Shown here: piece after piece, positions 29,501-40,673 of the stretch
Layout: each line of letters starts with the position of its first letter
Numbering within the stretch: the stretch's first letter is position 1
NCBI GenBank assembly: GCA_019096065.1
Contig: JAGUCH010000006.1
Coordinates: 5,166,001 to 5,230,000 of the forward strand
Origin: Paracyclopina nana
Taxonomy: Eukaryota; Arthropoda; Copepoda; Cyclopoida; Cyclopettidae
Reading direction: 5' to 3'
Length of the DNA stretch: 64,000 nt
Notes under the pieces: generated by a model
What the model was told of the DNA's origin: nothing
Seen by the model: the letters and a program-made list of their open reading frames with translations, nothing else
The model's database searches: none
Program-made: the position numbers and the translations under genes

Positions 29501-32500
29501 TGCTCAAGATGATGTACTTGTGCACGCAAGAAGAGATAAGAAGCTCGCAAAAGTTGCACAACTTCCAACAGTTCTGGAATACTGGCTAAACCAGGCCTGG
29601 CTGTTGTTGGATGATGCTTTTCTTCACACACAACAATGGGAGAATTTCTGCAACAACCTCAATTTCCTTGTTGCCTTATCTTGGCTCGATTCCAATGCCA
29701 ATTTGAGCTTAGCAGGCAATTAACTTTCCTTCAGGACTTTAATCCACCAACCTTCTGCTACTTGTTCTCAAGTCTAGTTAAGGCTCATTAAGTGCATATT
29801 CAGGCCATTAATTAGCATATCTTAGGTCTTTAATTGTCCCTTGGGACTGACGTCTTTTTCTCTAATTTGACTTTAACCTATAGAAGTGAATGCTCTTGAT
29901 TTTAGAAAGCCTACATATTTTTTTCTATACTTCCTAATTTACTTCACACTTATTATTGCTGAAGTGAGGCCTCTCAGAGAAATGGAGCTGAAGTAAACTT
30001 TTTGTTTACACTCTCTCAGCTCCCCTGGAGTTCGCTCTCTCCCAAATGTCACTTGTTTTTCTTCACCCACAGCGCGAAAAGCATGTGTCAGAGCATGGCT
30101 TTCTAGCCTTGTTTTTCCACCATAATGTCTTCTTATTCTTTCTCTGGAACCTTGGAAAAAATAGGATGTCTCTTCTCAACCATTAATAAAATATAGCAAG
30201 AATGAGACACTTTGGTGCTGATCCTACGTACAATATTAGGAACCCCTCCCTTCCTTGCAGGGATTTTCTCCTCCAATCCCATTACATCCCAAGGGAGCTG
30301 AACTCATAATGATCAAATATACTCAATGCTAATTACGAGTAGATTTGCCATGCACTTTTTTCGGCGAAAGCCTTCGAATGCGAGCAGTGCATTGCTTGTT
30401 TTTTGTCAAGGTATAATGGCAGGGAAATCACATCATCAATTATTGGGGACAAAACATGCTGTCATATGTTTTTGCCAGGCTCTTTATGTAACATACCATA
30501 TTTAGTATGAGAGATGGCAAAAATTACTGTGGTTCTTCTTTCTCGTTGCAGACAAAATCCGATACCTAACTATGACGGATTCGAGCAAAGTCTGGATGCC
30601 CGATACGTTTTTCCGCAACGAGAAAATCGGCCGTTTTCACAACATCTTGCAGCCCAATTTGTACGTGAGGGTGTTTCCCAATGGGGATGTCCTCTACAGC
30701 ATCCGAGTTTCGCTCACATGTGCCTGTTCAATGCACCTGGCCCTTTTTCCACTTGACAAGCAGACTTGCAATCTAGATGTAGCCAGCTGTAAGTGATCTT
30801 TTTTACTCTTCGATGGACTGATGCTGTGAGCCCGTATTTTCTTGCTTAGATGGTTGGACCATGAACGACTTAATTTATCGGTGGAAGGAGCTAAATCCTG
30901 TCCAGATGGTGGCCAATCTTTCCCTGCCAGGAGGCTTCAAGATGGACAGCTTCGGTAACAAGAACTGTGACGTGAAAACAGCAACAGGCAAGTGTCAAAA
31001 CATTAGTTGCCATGCAGAGGAGCAAAGAGTTGCTCAAAACGAAATATTACTATTTTCTTCCATCGCATTTCAGGTGCTTACAGTTGCTTGCGAGTGGTGC
31101 TGACATTCGCACGTCAGTTGTCCTTCTTCATTTTCACCATCTACATTCCGTGCTTCATGATTGTCATAGTTTCCTGGATGTCGTTCTGGATCGACCACAA
31201 GGCTGTAAGTCAGCTCAAATATAGGATATTTTAGTTCGCCGATTTTCCCGTATTTCCTATTTTGAGGGCGCCACTAAAAACTAGTCTAGTTTTTAGGCGC
31301 CACCGTAGCTTTTCCGAAGTTATTCCTAACCTATTTACTCTTACATTTTCTTAATGAAATCATTTATGCGGTTTTTAAGGCAGTTGCGTGAGCTCAGCTG
31401 AAAAATTGCGAAAAACACTTTCTCGTCATAAAAACAACACACCTTGCGAACATGCTTTCACTCTATGCAATGCTAGGAATAAAAACGTTGCCTTTTTGGC
31501 CTTTGAAAGGCCACACACGTGCACTCTGTAGCTCCACGATTTATCACCCTCGTGGATATGTAGTACGAGTGTACTATACATACAGGAGAACCTTGAAAGC
31601 CTTTCTTCCGGATTACTGCTTTATACGCCGTCTTGATATGGTGAAAGGTGAAGAACGCGCTGCGCGAGCTGCTTCTTACGCTGGAGAGCTGTTGTTGTTA
31701 TTGTTCTTGTCGGGCATGCAGTGTATTCAATCCATCATCGCACTAGTATGATAATAATAATGCCTGGATATGTCTCAGGTCCCTGCCCGCGTGTCCTTGG
31801 GCGTCACAACGTTGCTTGCCATGTCCACAACCCAAGCATCCATCAATAGCTCATTGCCACCCGTGGCCTACACAAAGGCCATCGATGTTTGGAGCGGAGT
31901 CTGTGTCACCTTTGTCTTCGGGGCTTTGCTCGAATATGCTCTGGTCAATTATGCCTCTAGGTAAGCATGCATGAAAATTCTGGGATAACTCTTGGCTTGA
32001 TTAGCATGCATGCATAAGCAAATATTGTATTTGTGTGTGTCTATGTGCTGGTCAAGCCTCGTGGTATATTCATTGGTAGCGCAGGTTATATCTCGCTAGC
32101 TGCCAAACCGTTAATCTTTGCTTTATTATGTATGACAGCTCCCAATGAGTGGAATGTAGGCTAAGTTTCGCCTTTGTAAGGCTGTTTTGCGCAGTTTCAC
32201 ACGCCAGTGGCTTTTTCTGTGGGTGTGTTTGTTGATGCTAAAGCCTTCAAGGCCTCCCCTAATGAAGCTACAGGAAGAGAAAGCAATCTTTTGTGTATCA
32301 ATTTCCCCCCACGTCATGCGCAAGCAATTAAAGGCTTTAAAGAAGCTTTTCGACAAATATAATGCTCTTATTGGAAATCCCCAAGCCTAAATGAGAAGTA
32401 GGACGACGAGTGTCTCCTCACGAGTTGAGTCGTATAACGAATGCACTGTGTGTAACTTTTGGCTAACTTACTTACTATTTAGAGATGCTTTCTCTCGCGG

Positions 32501-35500
32501 TGGCCACCAAGCAAATAGGACTCATATCCTATTTGGGGCATTATTATTTTTAGACATAAGAACGTGCTAAATATGCAAGATTCACCCAGGCTTGAGAATT
32601 GGGGGATAAAAACTCGACGTTTGCTGCTTTTGTTGAAGATGCAAATACAATAGTGGCAAATAATATATAATAATAGATCGTTCTCAGAGTGTAGGGGAAA
32701 AAGCTTAGAAGTGAAGAATTGTATCTATGGCTTCGTACTTAACTTGTGCTATTATTGTGCATAGCTTCGAATGGGTAGTGTAGCCAGCACAACACACCAA
32801 GATTTCAAGACAATGCAACCAGTCGACCATGAAGTTATACAACTAGCATCGCATATGAAGGCTTTTTATGCTTGCATAACTGCTGCTCTACACGATCAAA
32901 AAAGACCCCCCTTTGCTTCAGCCTAGAAAGCAATGGCTTCTTTTTAACCACAGCTTTGCTGCAAATTCTGTGAAATTGCTTCCTTTTGCAAATATTTGGC
33001 GAGAGTGGCTGCGAAGCCTTTGTGGGCTTGGAAGTGTTTGAAAGCAGCTGAAAAGGGCGTTCCAATTTAGTGCTTCCTTCATCACATCTATATACATCTA
33101 GAACGGAAATGACCTGACATTTGAGCTGCTTGTGAAAGAGAAAAATACTACGACGAGTGGCACTTAAAAAATAAATGCGCAGGAACCTTTATAGAAATAG
33201 TTCTCGCATTTTTCGTTACTTCAAGGTTCAATTAGAGAGCAGCAGCACAAAAATGGGAGCACGCATTCTTTGGAAGCAAAGGTAGTGGAATGACGTGAGC
33301 TCAAATTGTGTGATTTTCCTGAAAAAGCCCAGAATAGCTACTTGTCCGCTCTCTAAGTTTATTTAGTAGCTAGCCCAGAATAGCTACTTGTCCGCTCTCT
33401 AAGTTTATTTAGTAGCTAGCCCAGAACTAAGGTACTGTATATATCTCATTAAGGAGAATGATGTGCAGAATTCTGGAGATGATGATGACTTCACATCTCC
33501 CCGTAAGGAGAGTCGTTAGTGCTTCTCCAAAGCTTTGAACGTCAAGAAAGGACGTTCTCATCTTCGTTATTACGAAGATTAAGTAGCCATTACACAATGG
33601 CCCTTCTTAGTACGTGTCAAAAGAGAGGCTGATGCAAAATTCGAGGGATTAATAATCTCGTCATTTCAGGTCTGATGCCCAACGAGCCGCCAAACAAAAG
33701 GAGGCCAAAGAAAGAGAATTGGAACACGCAGCCTTCAGCGCTGATCGGATCGAAGAAGGTGGATTCCCTCCAGTTTCAATGGTAATTTTCCCATCTTCCT
33801 GACCTCTTTAGCAGCCAGATTGTCTTGGCCTCTATGAGGCCACATGTCAAGCAAGGTGCTCCCAAAGCCGAATCAAAGAGCTTTCTTCTTCACGTATTCA
33901 GGGAATTTCAAGAGAAGATGAGAACTCACTTTCCACTTCATATTGTGTTTGCCTTCCTTTTTGACATTTCACGAGAGTGATGCGAGGCCATCCTTTCAGA
34001 ATTCAGTCAAAGGGTCCAAATTTCCCACAGGGGACTGCTACGCCTCTTCCATTTTTCCATATGCGGCCCCAATTTGCATGAATTTGCTTCGCATGCACGT
34101 GGTCAGAATTGAGCAAAAGCCAGATCGTAGGAAACGAAATGAGATCCTTTTTTGGGGTGGGGTGGTGACGGAGGATTTACAGTTGAAATTTGAACATGCC
34201 ATATCGTCAGTTTATGGTGGTTTGCCTCACTTTAGAGGCCGTTGCCAAATCCCTCGATTTCACCCGTTTCTTGCGAGCTGGAGCAGCTCCCTAAGCTCTT
34301 CTTCTGCTTCTGCTGAAAAGAAATGGTCTGTCCCTCCCATAAAACTGAAACGAATTGGCAGAGTAGAAAAAGACTGTAGTAGTACATGCATGCCCCCATC
34401 TCCCATAGAATAATTTCTGTCCCATTTCCTTATCAGGAAGTCCTTTCACCTGGAAAAAATAGCTGCAGTAGCAGCCTCTTTTTTCAGAAATTGGTGGGCA
34501 AAAAAATGTTGCTAGTTTTGAAGGTCCGAGTGAAAACCCTACAGTTATCCTTGGTCAGCAATTTTTTCCCTTTTGAAGACATCGATTTAGCAGAACGAAG
34601 AGTTTGAGGCCTGAGGTCTGTGCCATGGCCGATATCAGTCTATTGGAAATGATGGAGGAGCAAACTATTTTTTCTTGGAGAATCGGTCTTCTCGGCTCCA
34701 ATTGAGCAAAGGATTCTGGCGCAAAAAAGTTTGCAGCGAGATCTATAGGCTTGTTGCTCCTACGGCTACCTTTTGGACCATGCAAAAAAGTTTGGCTTAT
34801 AGAAAGCTGGCTCTCAAATGTATTTTGCGAGCAAAAGCTTTTTATGTTATACATTTTGTCAGCTGACGCCCTTCCTTGTTAGCTGAAGGCGTGCCGCGCC
34901 ATGGCCAGCTCACTGCCCGCGCACTTAGCTTTGCTTAAACATTAGCAAAGATGTCTCGATGCTCCATTTTCTTCTTCTAGATCCAGGCTTGAAAGTTGGA
35001 GAAAAAAGAGCAGAGTCATGTGCAAAACTTGCAAAATAGTGAATTGTGCCATTACCCGAATTCCCATGAGTGTTTTTACCCTTTCTCTTCTTGCCTTGAA
35101 TTTCAATTCCACTCAAGTATCTTGGATATGGGAGCTATCCATGAACAGAGCAGAACATGCATGGCGAAGAGGTTAGGTGAAACTTTTTTTCCCCTCTCTG
35201 CAAAACTTTTCCATTAATATGAGACGTGAGAGGAACCTTCAAACGGAGCTTGTAGTACAGCAAATACACTTTCTCAAGGCCAGCCTGCGCAATGGAAGCA
35301 GCAGCCTCGATAGAAGGAGGAAAAAAGGCCTGTTTGCCATAACAATAATAACAATAATGGGAGGAGTAGAAAAGTAATGATTCCATTAATGGATACATTT
35401 TGGCAGCCCCTGCATCAGTAGTAATTGCTTCTCTGCTTCCAAATCCCCAATTTTTCAAGGCTTGACATTACTGATCCACCATTTGGCTAAGCTGGGTGGA

Positions 35501-35814
35501 GTGACAGCTCCATCCATGTTGTGGCCTTAATTCGACTTCAGTTGCTTGTATTTTCCCATTGATTTCAGGATCCTCTGATGCGCCGAATCGAGGGCTCGCC
35601 AATGATTCCCCCGAGCGCGTTGCTGCACAGTGAGATTCCCGTGAGACGGCGCAATCGCTTGATAGAATGGGTCACGGCCTTCCAGTTTCGCGCCAAAAAA
35701 ATCGACGTCATTTCTCGAGTTCTCTTCCCTGGCACCTTTCTAGTCTTCAATGTCACCTACTGGTCCTACTACTTGAGCCAAGACCAAGAATCCACCGGTG
35801 ACCACAAGAAATAA
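17417..35814 (+). CDS. GluCl: Glutamate-gated chloride channel subunit, ten exons
   Basis: Exons: 17417-17505, 23104-23237, 24638-24705, 25351-25432, 30552-30788, 30850-30987, 31074-31204, 31779-31960, 33670-33781, 35569-35814. All phases agree and the sum is 1,419 nt, or 472 residues, close to the family's usual 450. The product is a pentameric plasma-membrane anion channel opened by glutamate and, in known relatives, by ivermectin. Visible features are a signal peptide (1-28), the Cys-loop pair C183/C197, and a second loop-C pair C243/C254 typical of GluCl and GlyR. M1 is at about 262-286, M2 at 297-316 with PAR before it (anion type), M3 at 324-347 and M4 at 437-460. Arg65 and Arg87 (RIRPSG, FVRS) align with glutamate-contact arginines of the nematode channel. 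Thr249 and Tyr252 align with loop-C contacts. The upper half of M2 is diverged. Intron 6 uses a GC donor. Confidence 0.92.
19135..19150 (+). promoter_or_regulatory. CTCF-like motif
   Basis: CCGCTAGATGGCGCTG matches the insect and vertebrate CTCF core (YAGRKGGCGC). It lies in GluCl intron 1. Confidence 0.35.
23104..23237 (+). CDS. GluCl: GluCl exon 2: start of the extracellular domain
   Basis: It follows a TTTTGCAG acceptor after a 5.6-kb intron. It encodes the N-terminal helix ([12 protein letters not shown]) and the [13 protein letters not shown] segment with a glutamate-contact arginine. It ends in phase 1 at GTAACC. Confidence 0.88.
24339..24350. promoter_or_regulatory. NRF-1-like palindromic site in a CpG-rich patch
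   Basis: TGCGCATGCGCG fits the NRF-1/Ewg consensus. It lies in a short GC-rich patch (about 24270-24415) of GluCl intron 2, directly upstream of exon 3. It may mark an internal promoter. Confidence 0.3.
24638..24705 (+). CDS. GluCl: GluCl exon 3: VNIFVRS strand
   Basis: The acceptor is TTTCCAG and the donor GTAAGT. It encodes [17 protein letters not shown], a hallmark first beta strand of GluCl, including the second contact arginine. Confidence 0.92.
25351..25432 (+). CDS. GluCl: GluCl exon 4: [12 protein letters not shown] strand
   Basis: The acceptor is TTCTTCCAG and the donor GTAGGA, phase 1. It encodes the conserved [10 protein letters not shown] segment. Confidence 0.92.
25972..25987. 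repeat. (GAT)n microsatellite
   Basis: Five GAT units lie in GluCl intron 4. Confidence 0.7.
30552..30788 (+). CDS. GluCl: GluCl exon 5: ligand loop A to Cys-loop
   Basis: This exon contains [12 protein letters not shown] (loop A region), the YSIRVSL strand, and the full Cys-loop [15 protein letters not shown]. It ends in phase 1, and the next intron is only 61 nt. Confidence 0.95.
30850..30987 (+). CDS. GluCl: GluCl exon 6: loop B to loop C
   Basis: It starts inside the YGW of loop B and ends after CDVKTAT, inside the second disulfide loop. Its donor is AG followed by GCAAGT, a consensus GC-AG donor. The frame into exon 7 is intact only with this junction. Confidence 0.9.
31074..31204 (+). 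CDS. GluCl: GluCl exon 7: end of loop C and M1
   Basis: It encodes GAYSCLRV, the M1 segment ([18 protein letters not shown]) and the M1-M2 linker up to HKA. The donor is GTAAGT in phase 0, directly before the VPAR of M2, the usual GluCl intron position. Confidence 0.94.
31779..31960 (+). CDS. GluCl: GluCl exon 8: M2 pore and M3
   Basis: It encodes [12 protein letters not shown] (pore), then [17 protein letters not shown] (M2-M3 loop into M3) and the [12 protein letters not shown] end of M3. The M3 glycine in WSGVC, at the region where macrocyclic lactones bind and where mite resistance changes are known, is retained. Confidence 0.96.
33325..33426. repeat. 46-bp tandem duplication in GluCl intron 8
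   Basis: The unit beginning AGCCCAGAATAGCTACTTG occurs twice, identical by eye, at a 46-bp period, followed by a partial third start. It is a recent local duplication. Confidence 0.85.
33670..33781 (+). CDS. GluCl: GluCl exon 9: M3-M4 cytoplasmic loop
   Basis: It encodes a charged, helix-like segment rich in Ala, Lys and Glu ([15 protein letters not shown]). The loop is short for the family. The exon is in phase with both neighbours. Confidence 0.8.
35569..35814 (+). CDS. GluCl: GluCl exon 10: loop end, M4 and stop
   Basis: It contains the basic [15 protein letters not shown] entry into M4 and a YWSYYL end, with a short hydrophilic tail and TAA at 35812-35814. Confidence 0.93.
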   Translation, partial: DPLMRRIEGSPMIPPSALLHSEIPVRRRNRLIEWVTAFQFRAKKIDVISRVLFPGTFLVFNVTYWSYYLSQDQESTGDHKK

Positions 35815-38771
35815 TAGATCAAACTCTAAATAATCCACGTGTTGTGATACAAGAGCGGAACTCTTCTTCAAGGCTTCCCTTATTGGCAGCAATAATAGCA
35901 AGTGAGGACTGTTGAGACCAAAGATTGTGCGGATATGGCCACTCCTTCCATTTCTGCTTTTTGGGGATTGGGTCGAGAAATGTAACAGTACGCAGGTGGC
36001 TGAAAAAAACGCGCGCGCGCAAAAATACAGAAAAATACTTCTGCTGTAGCTACTGAGTAAACTGAGTGTCAATTGTAGGGGAAATTAACACTTGATTTTG
36101 CTGCAATGAAAAAAACCCCACCCTCGATATCCCAGTTGTTGTCTTTCTGTTCTTAGATTTGTACTACGCGACTTTGCATGAAATGATATTTATGTGAAAC
36201 GTAAAAAATTGTAAGGAAAATTACAACAACAACGAATTTGGTGCAGCCACCGCAGCCGCAGCCGCAGCCGCAGCCGTGCGCTCGTTTCATAGCATGCCCA
36301 CCGCCATGAGAATAGATACTACTAATGCTAATACCGTTCTTATTACTACCATTATACTGGATAATACTGCTGTTGGAATAAAACTTTTGTTGCTGTCTCT
36401 CGTTGCTGTACAACCACGGTGGAAGTTGCTGATAGGAATGACAAATGTTGGCGACATCAGCAACACGTGAAATGATTTCCCAAAAAAGAGGAAGAAAAAC
36501 AACGTGCAAAAACAGTATTTCAGGATTTCTACACCACAGGTTAATTGCAAGGCCAGGACAATCAGGGAATAGGCTGCCAATACTTTCTCAATCAAGGAAA
36601 AGGGTCCCATAACATGTATATTGCATGGCACCACTACAACGGGGAAAATCCCTGGAATTTCTCCGCGGCCAATTATGGAAATGAGCCAACTGCAGTGAAG
36701 CCTTTTTTAACTAATCGTGGCATGATAAGGAAGATGCTTGGCTTACATTTGTGGGAAAACCAATATAGCAGTACCACTGCATATTTTCTCCCCGGGCTTT
36801 CTGATTGTTAGCCTATGTGGATGGTGGTGGCTTTCTCTGGTGAGTGCTTCTTCCGGCTGAGAAAAGTGCCAGTATCTATTAGGTTTCGGTCCAGATTTAT
36901 GCAGACATAAAGCTCTTCTTCCTGCTCTCTCGACGTATATACTATATTGATGACTGCTTATAACCATTTGATTGCTTCCCTTAACTTGATTTGCCAATCC
37001 AGCCACAAACGCTGTAATGGAGGCTTTCTGCCCTGAAGAGGAGAAAATCAAAACTTGGATGGTAGCAGCTGAAGTAAAGTTACTGAGATAAAGTAGCTTG
37101 AAGTGTAACTTTGCCATCATTCTAAGCTGGCTCTCCCAATCAATGCTAACTTTGTACTTTGTTGTTGTTGTTGTTTAGGAGCTCTAAATAAAGCTCGAGT
37201 CACTTCGGGAGAATCTAGGTAAAAATTAGCAGCCACCATAATTCACAAGTTTGCCATGGCCTCATCAGCCTCACTATTGTGTGCTGACATGCCACTATGT
37301 ATATAGCTGGACTAGTACACTGTAAACTACTTTTGTGTGAGCCCTCAGAAAGTTGTTGCGAAATGCTCTATAATCATCATCAACAGCCAACATGCCCTCG
37401 AAAAATAAAGGAAAAAGGGAGCAATTTTAATTAGCATCCATTGAATCGAGGATTGGCTTCCAAATCGCATCAAGGACAATGTGGGACAGTTTTAATGGGC
37501 AATCACCTAGATTGCTTTCCACAGCCTCCTCGCGATTGAGAGCATATGTAGTAGCAGCATTTATAGCAGAGATAAACTGGAATGATGCGAACATAAAAAG
37601 GCTGCATTAGGAGGGTCAAAATCTTGGAAATGCTTTTTTTGTTGTAGCACTACTTTAGTAGATGAATATGAGAACGGAGTAGAAAAACCAAGACTTTGGC
37701 TACTTGAATGGCCACCATCAAAGTTTATTTTATACCACTAGAAAGCCCGCTGCTTTGGCTGCAATAGCAGCAACCAACAATAAAACTAAATTACCAGCTA
37801 TTCAATTTTATTAAGCAAATCTGCGAAGAAAAGGGCTGGGGTTTTACAATGGCCACTACAGCAGGCTTTCCTGCATTTCTGCACACACTTTTGGGGGTCT
37901 AGAAAGGCAGCTGATGACTATGAATTGTCAACACTTGAAGCTGGGCAGATTTATGGTGCAAAACCGAGGATTTTGCGCACAAAGACAGTGGCAAATGGTT
38001 CTCTCACCTCTAGGAAAATTCAATTACTTTTCAGTTCTCTAATGGCCTCGGAAAGGTCCTTGTGTTTCTGTGTAAAGAGATCTTGTTGATCCCAAAACAA
38101 GCTTGCTTTTCTTGGGCACTCGAAGCCTCCCTTTTTTTCTCATCAATATTCTGATCCAATATCAAGGCCGGTCTAACCATGTTGAACCAACTTGACCTGA
38201 ATATCGACACGCTGATCAACAGCTGAAAAATGCCCCAATTTTCCATATCTTTGACTCTTAGTCATGAAGCTTAGGAGTAGAGAGGTTGCGTGAATTGTCA
38301 ACAGCGCAAAATTCCGAAAAGGATTCACAAACACAATTATCAGGAAGGTGCGCAGATTTTCCCGCGCCTCAAAGCTCAATCAAAGTTTTGCTCCGCTTCG
38401 TCGCGTCACAAAAGCTTTAGGAGCCTCGATGAACGTCGTCCTCTTTTTTGTTGGCCTCCAAAGCTTCCTCAGCATTTGGGATTAAGGTCTGATTGAGTGA
38501 GGACGATTAGGAATCCATATCCAATGGCTTTCAGGCATTAAAAAGTCTTAGCGCGCAGCACCTGATAAATCTCGCGTAATCCACGCTTCTTTGCTTGGGA
38601 TGAAACCAAGATAATCAATTTTTGGGCTTGGGAAAATCTTGCTTTTTCCGCTTTCCTCGCTTCTTCTTCTTCCATGCTGCGTGGCAGGTCTCTTGATTAC
38701 ATGAGCGAGATGTCTGTCGCCTTGGAGATGCGAGCGGAATTTTGCTTGGCTCAATGAAAGCTCCTGGGTTA
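35815..38771. other. Gene-free stretch after the chloride channel
   Basis: It presumably contains the GluCl 3' UTR. AATAAA occurs at 36377-36382, but I cannot tell which signal is used. A GCGCGCGCGC run lies near 36011. No coding evidence is seen. Confidence 0.5.
36243..36276. repeat. (GCAGCC)n short tandem repeat
   Basis: Five to six copies of a GC-rich hexamer stand in AT-rich sequence. Confidence 0.75.
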
Positions 38772-39185
38772 AGGCCTGGATCAGCTGGTCCTGATTGCAG
38801 CGCAATTTCGGTTATAATTTCAGCTGCTGTTTGTAATTGCGCTGCAATTTAAGTGGATCAGCTACTACAGATAATTGCTGTGCAATTTCGGCGAGCAAAG
38901 CAGCGACGGAACTTTAAGAGTAAAGTCAACCAAACCTTTGCAATTTAAGTTGGCCTAATTTTTGGCCTTATTTGTCATCTCAGTGGCTGTTTTTGATATT
39001 TTAAGCTCTAATGATCCCAATTTTGAATTTTGGTCTGTAAGTTTTACTTTAAACCCACTACAGAAGTAATTTTTGCACATAGCAAAAATTGAATTACAAT
39101 TACCAGCTGATCGCTGTTATGTTGACAATTGCATCGCAATTACGGCGCTCAAAATTGCGGTGAAATAACCAGCTGATCCAGGCCT
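38772..39185. mobile_element. MITE-like element with 18-bp perfect terminal inverted repeats
   Basis: AGGCCTGGATCAGCTGGT at 38772-38789 is repeated exactly inverted at 39168-39185. The inner arms are also partly complementary (GCAATTTCGG-type stretches). No ORF is present. It looks like a 414-bp non-autonomous DNA transposon. Flanking TTA/TAA might be a target duplication, but this is not clear. Confidence 0.65.
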
Positions 39186-39926
39186 AAGAGCATTTTTCAC
39201 CACTGTTGTTGGAAGGAATTCACGATGGTGAAAGCAGCGGATCAGCGGGTATTTTTATTTCAAGAGAGCATCTTTCAAAAAGCTCCGGAAAAATCAGACT
39301 TTCCGCTCGAATGACCAAAGGCATTGTAGTTACCCTTGCAAAATGTCACTACGAAAAATTAAGCATAAAGTAAGAATAAATGAAACATTCCGAATTCTGA
39401 GGGAGATTCTGCAAATCATCTTGTGCTGCTACATCTATTTTCTCGTCGAACATCCTGAATTACAGCTGCTTCAGAAAAAGGACAAGATTGATGTATTTTG
39501 CTGTGATAGTGGGCGGTGAGCATTGGATTAACCTTCAACGTATAGCAGTAAATGTCAAGAAAGCTAGCAGAAAAAAGCGAGCGGAGGACTTCCAATATAA
39601 TAGTCGAAACGTGCATTATTGCAGATTCGCCAGGATTGTAGCATAAAAATGGGGATAAAAAGTCGTCCCACTTTATGGACACTTTCAAGCGGGAATCATC
39701 AATAGTCTGTCAGGCGAAATTTATTGCTCAATTTTGGCTCGCGCCCTCGTAAGGGTGAACCGTGAAAAACTAGACACTCTAAAGCTGTAGCAGCAATGAA
39801 AGTCAATAATTCCAAAAGCTATAACTCATAAAAGCACCCATGAAAAGTGAGGTTGCGGGATCTTTGGACAAAAAGTTGCTACCATGAGGATATATAAATT
39901 TTGAAAAAGGCAAACTGTGTATAGCA

Positions 39927-39998
39927 TCCCACGTGGTCTAATGGCTAGGATAGCTGGCTTTCACCCAGCAGGCCCGGGTTCAATTCCCGGCGTGGGAG
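39927..39998 (+). tRNA. tRNA-Glu (anticodon TTC)
   Basis: This is a 72-nt cloverleaf without intron. The acceptor stem is TCCCACG/CGTGGGA. The anticodon stem GCTGG/CCAGC holds the loop CTTTCAC, and the T arm is CCGGGTTCAATTCCCGG. Internal A-box and B-box sequences are intact. A seven-T pol III terminator follows at 40006-40012. It should be functional. Confidence 0.95.
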
Positions 39999-40638
39999 AT
40001 CAATATTTTTTTACCTCTCATTTAATTAAGTAGGCATTTTCTGCAGCAAAGATATATATCATAAGTTATTTATTGCGTACTGTAATGTCAAGGAAAAAGT
40101 TTTTTAATTTTTTTGTAATGTTACTCATTTTGCACGGAATTACAAAAAATTAGTCAAATTAAAGTTACCAAGAAGAAACACTGAAATTGTTGCTAAAACA
40201 TAATTTATGTTGGCTAATAACTTTATGCCATTGTCATATGAAAAAGATTTCTAAAGAATTTTGATTTGTTAGTTTTCACCAAGCTGATAAGGCCATTTTC
40301 AGCTCTTTGCTTCCCAAGGAAATAAGAGACTTCATGCAGCAGCTTAAGTGTCGTGCCTGAAAAAACGCTGCTCGGTTCTCGCCTCCGCCCTATGGCATAA
40401 AGAAACGCGCAGGTAACAGCTAAGTCAAGCTGGCATTTACACATTATAGTCTATAGAACAACTAGAAATAAGCTATTTTTGATTGAATTGATGTGAATTG
40501 AATTTTGATTGGATTAGTTACCCTAAGCTATTGACTGCTATTTGAAAACGTTAATGAAGTTCTTGAAAAATGTTCAAAGCTGATTATAAGACAAAATGAG
40601 CTCAAAAATGGGAGTAATGCGTAGTTTTCATTCAAGGT

Positions 40639-40644
40639 TTTATT
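40639..40644 (-). promoter_or_regulatory. Polyadenylation signal of the receptor gene
   Basis: Plus-strand TTTATT reads AATAAA on the minus strand, about 30 nt after the receptor's stop. Confidence 0.5.
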
Positions 40645-40673
40645 TGAGAAACAATCGTGCATTTTTATTAAGC

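Noticed and set aside
33943-34413. A 156-codon plus-strand frame
   Set aside because: It lies inside a GluCl intron, shows no domain, and its composition fits chance.
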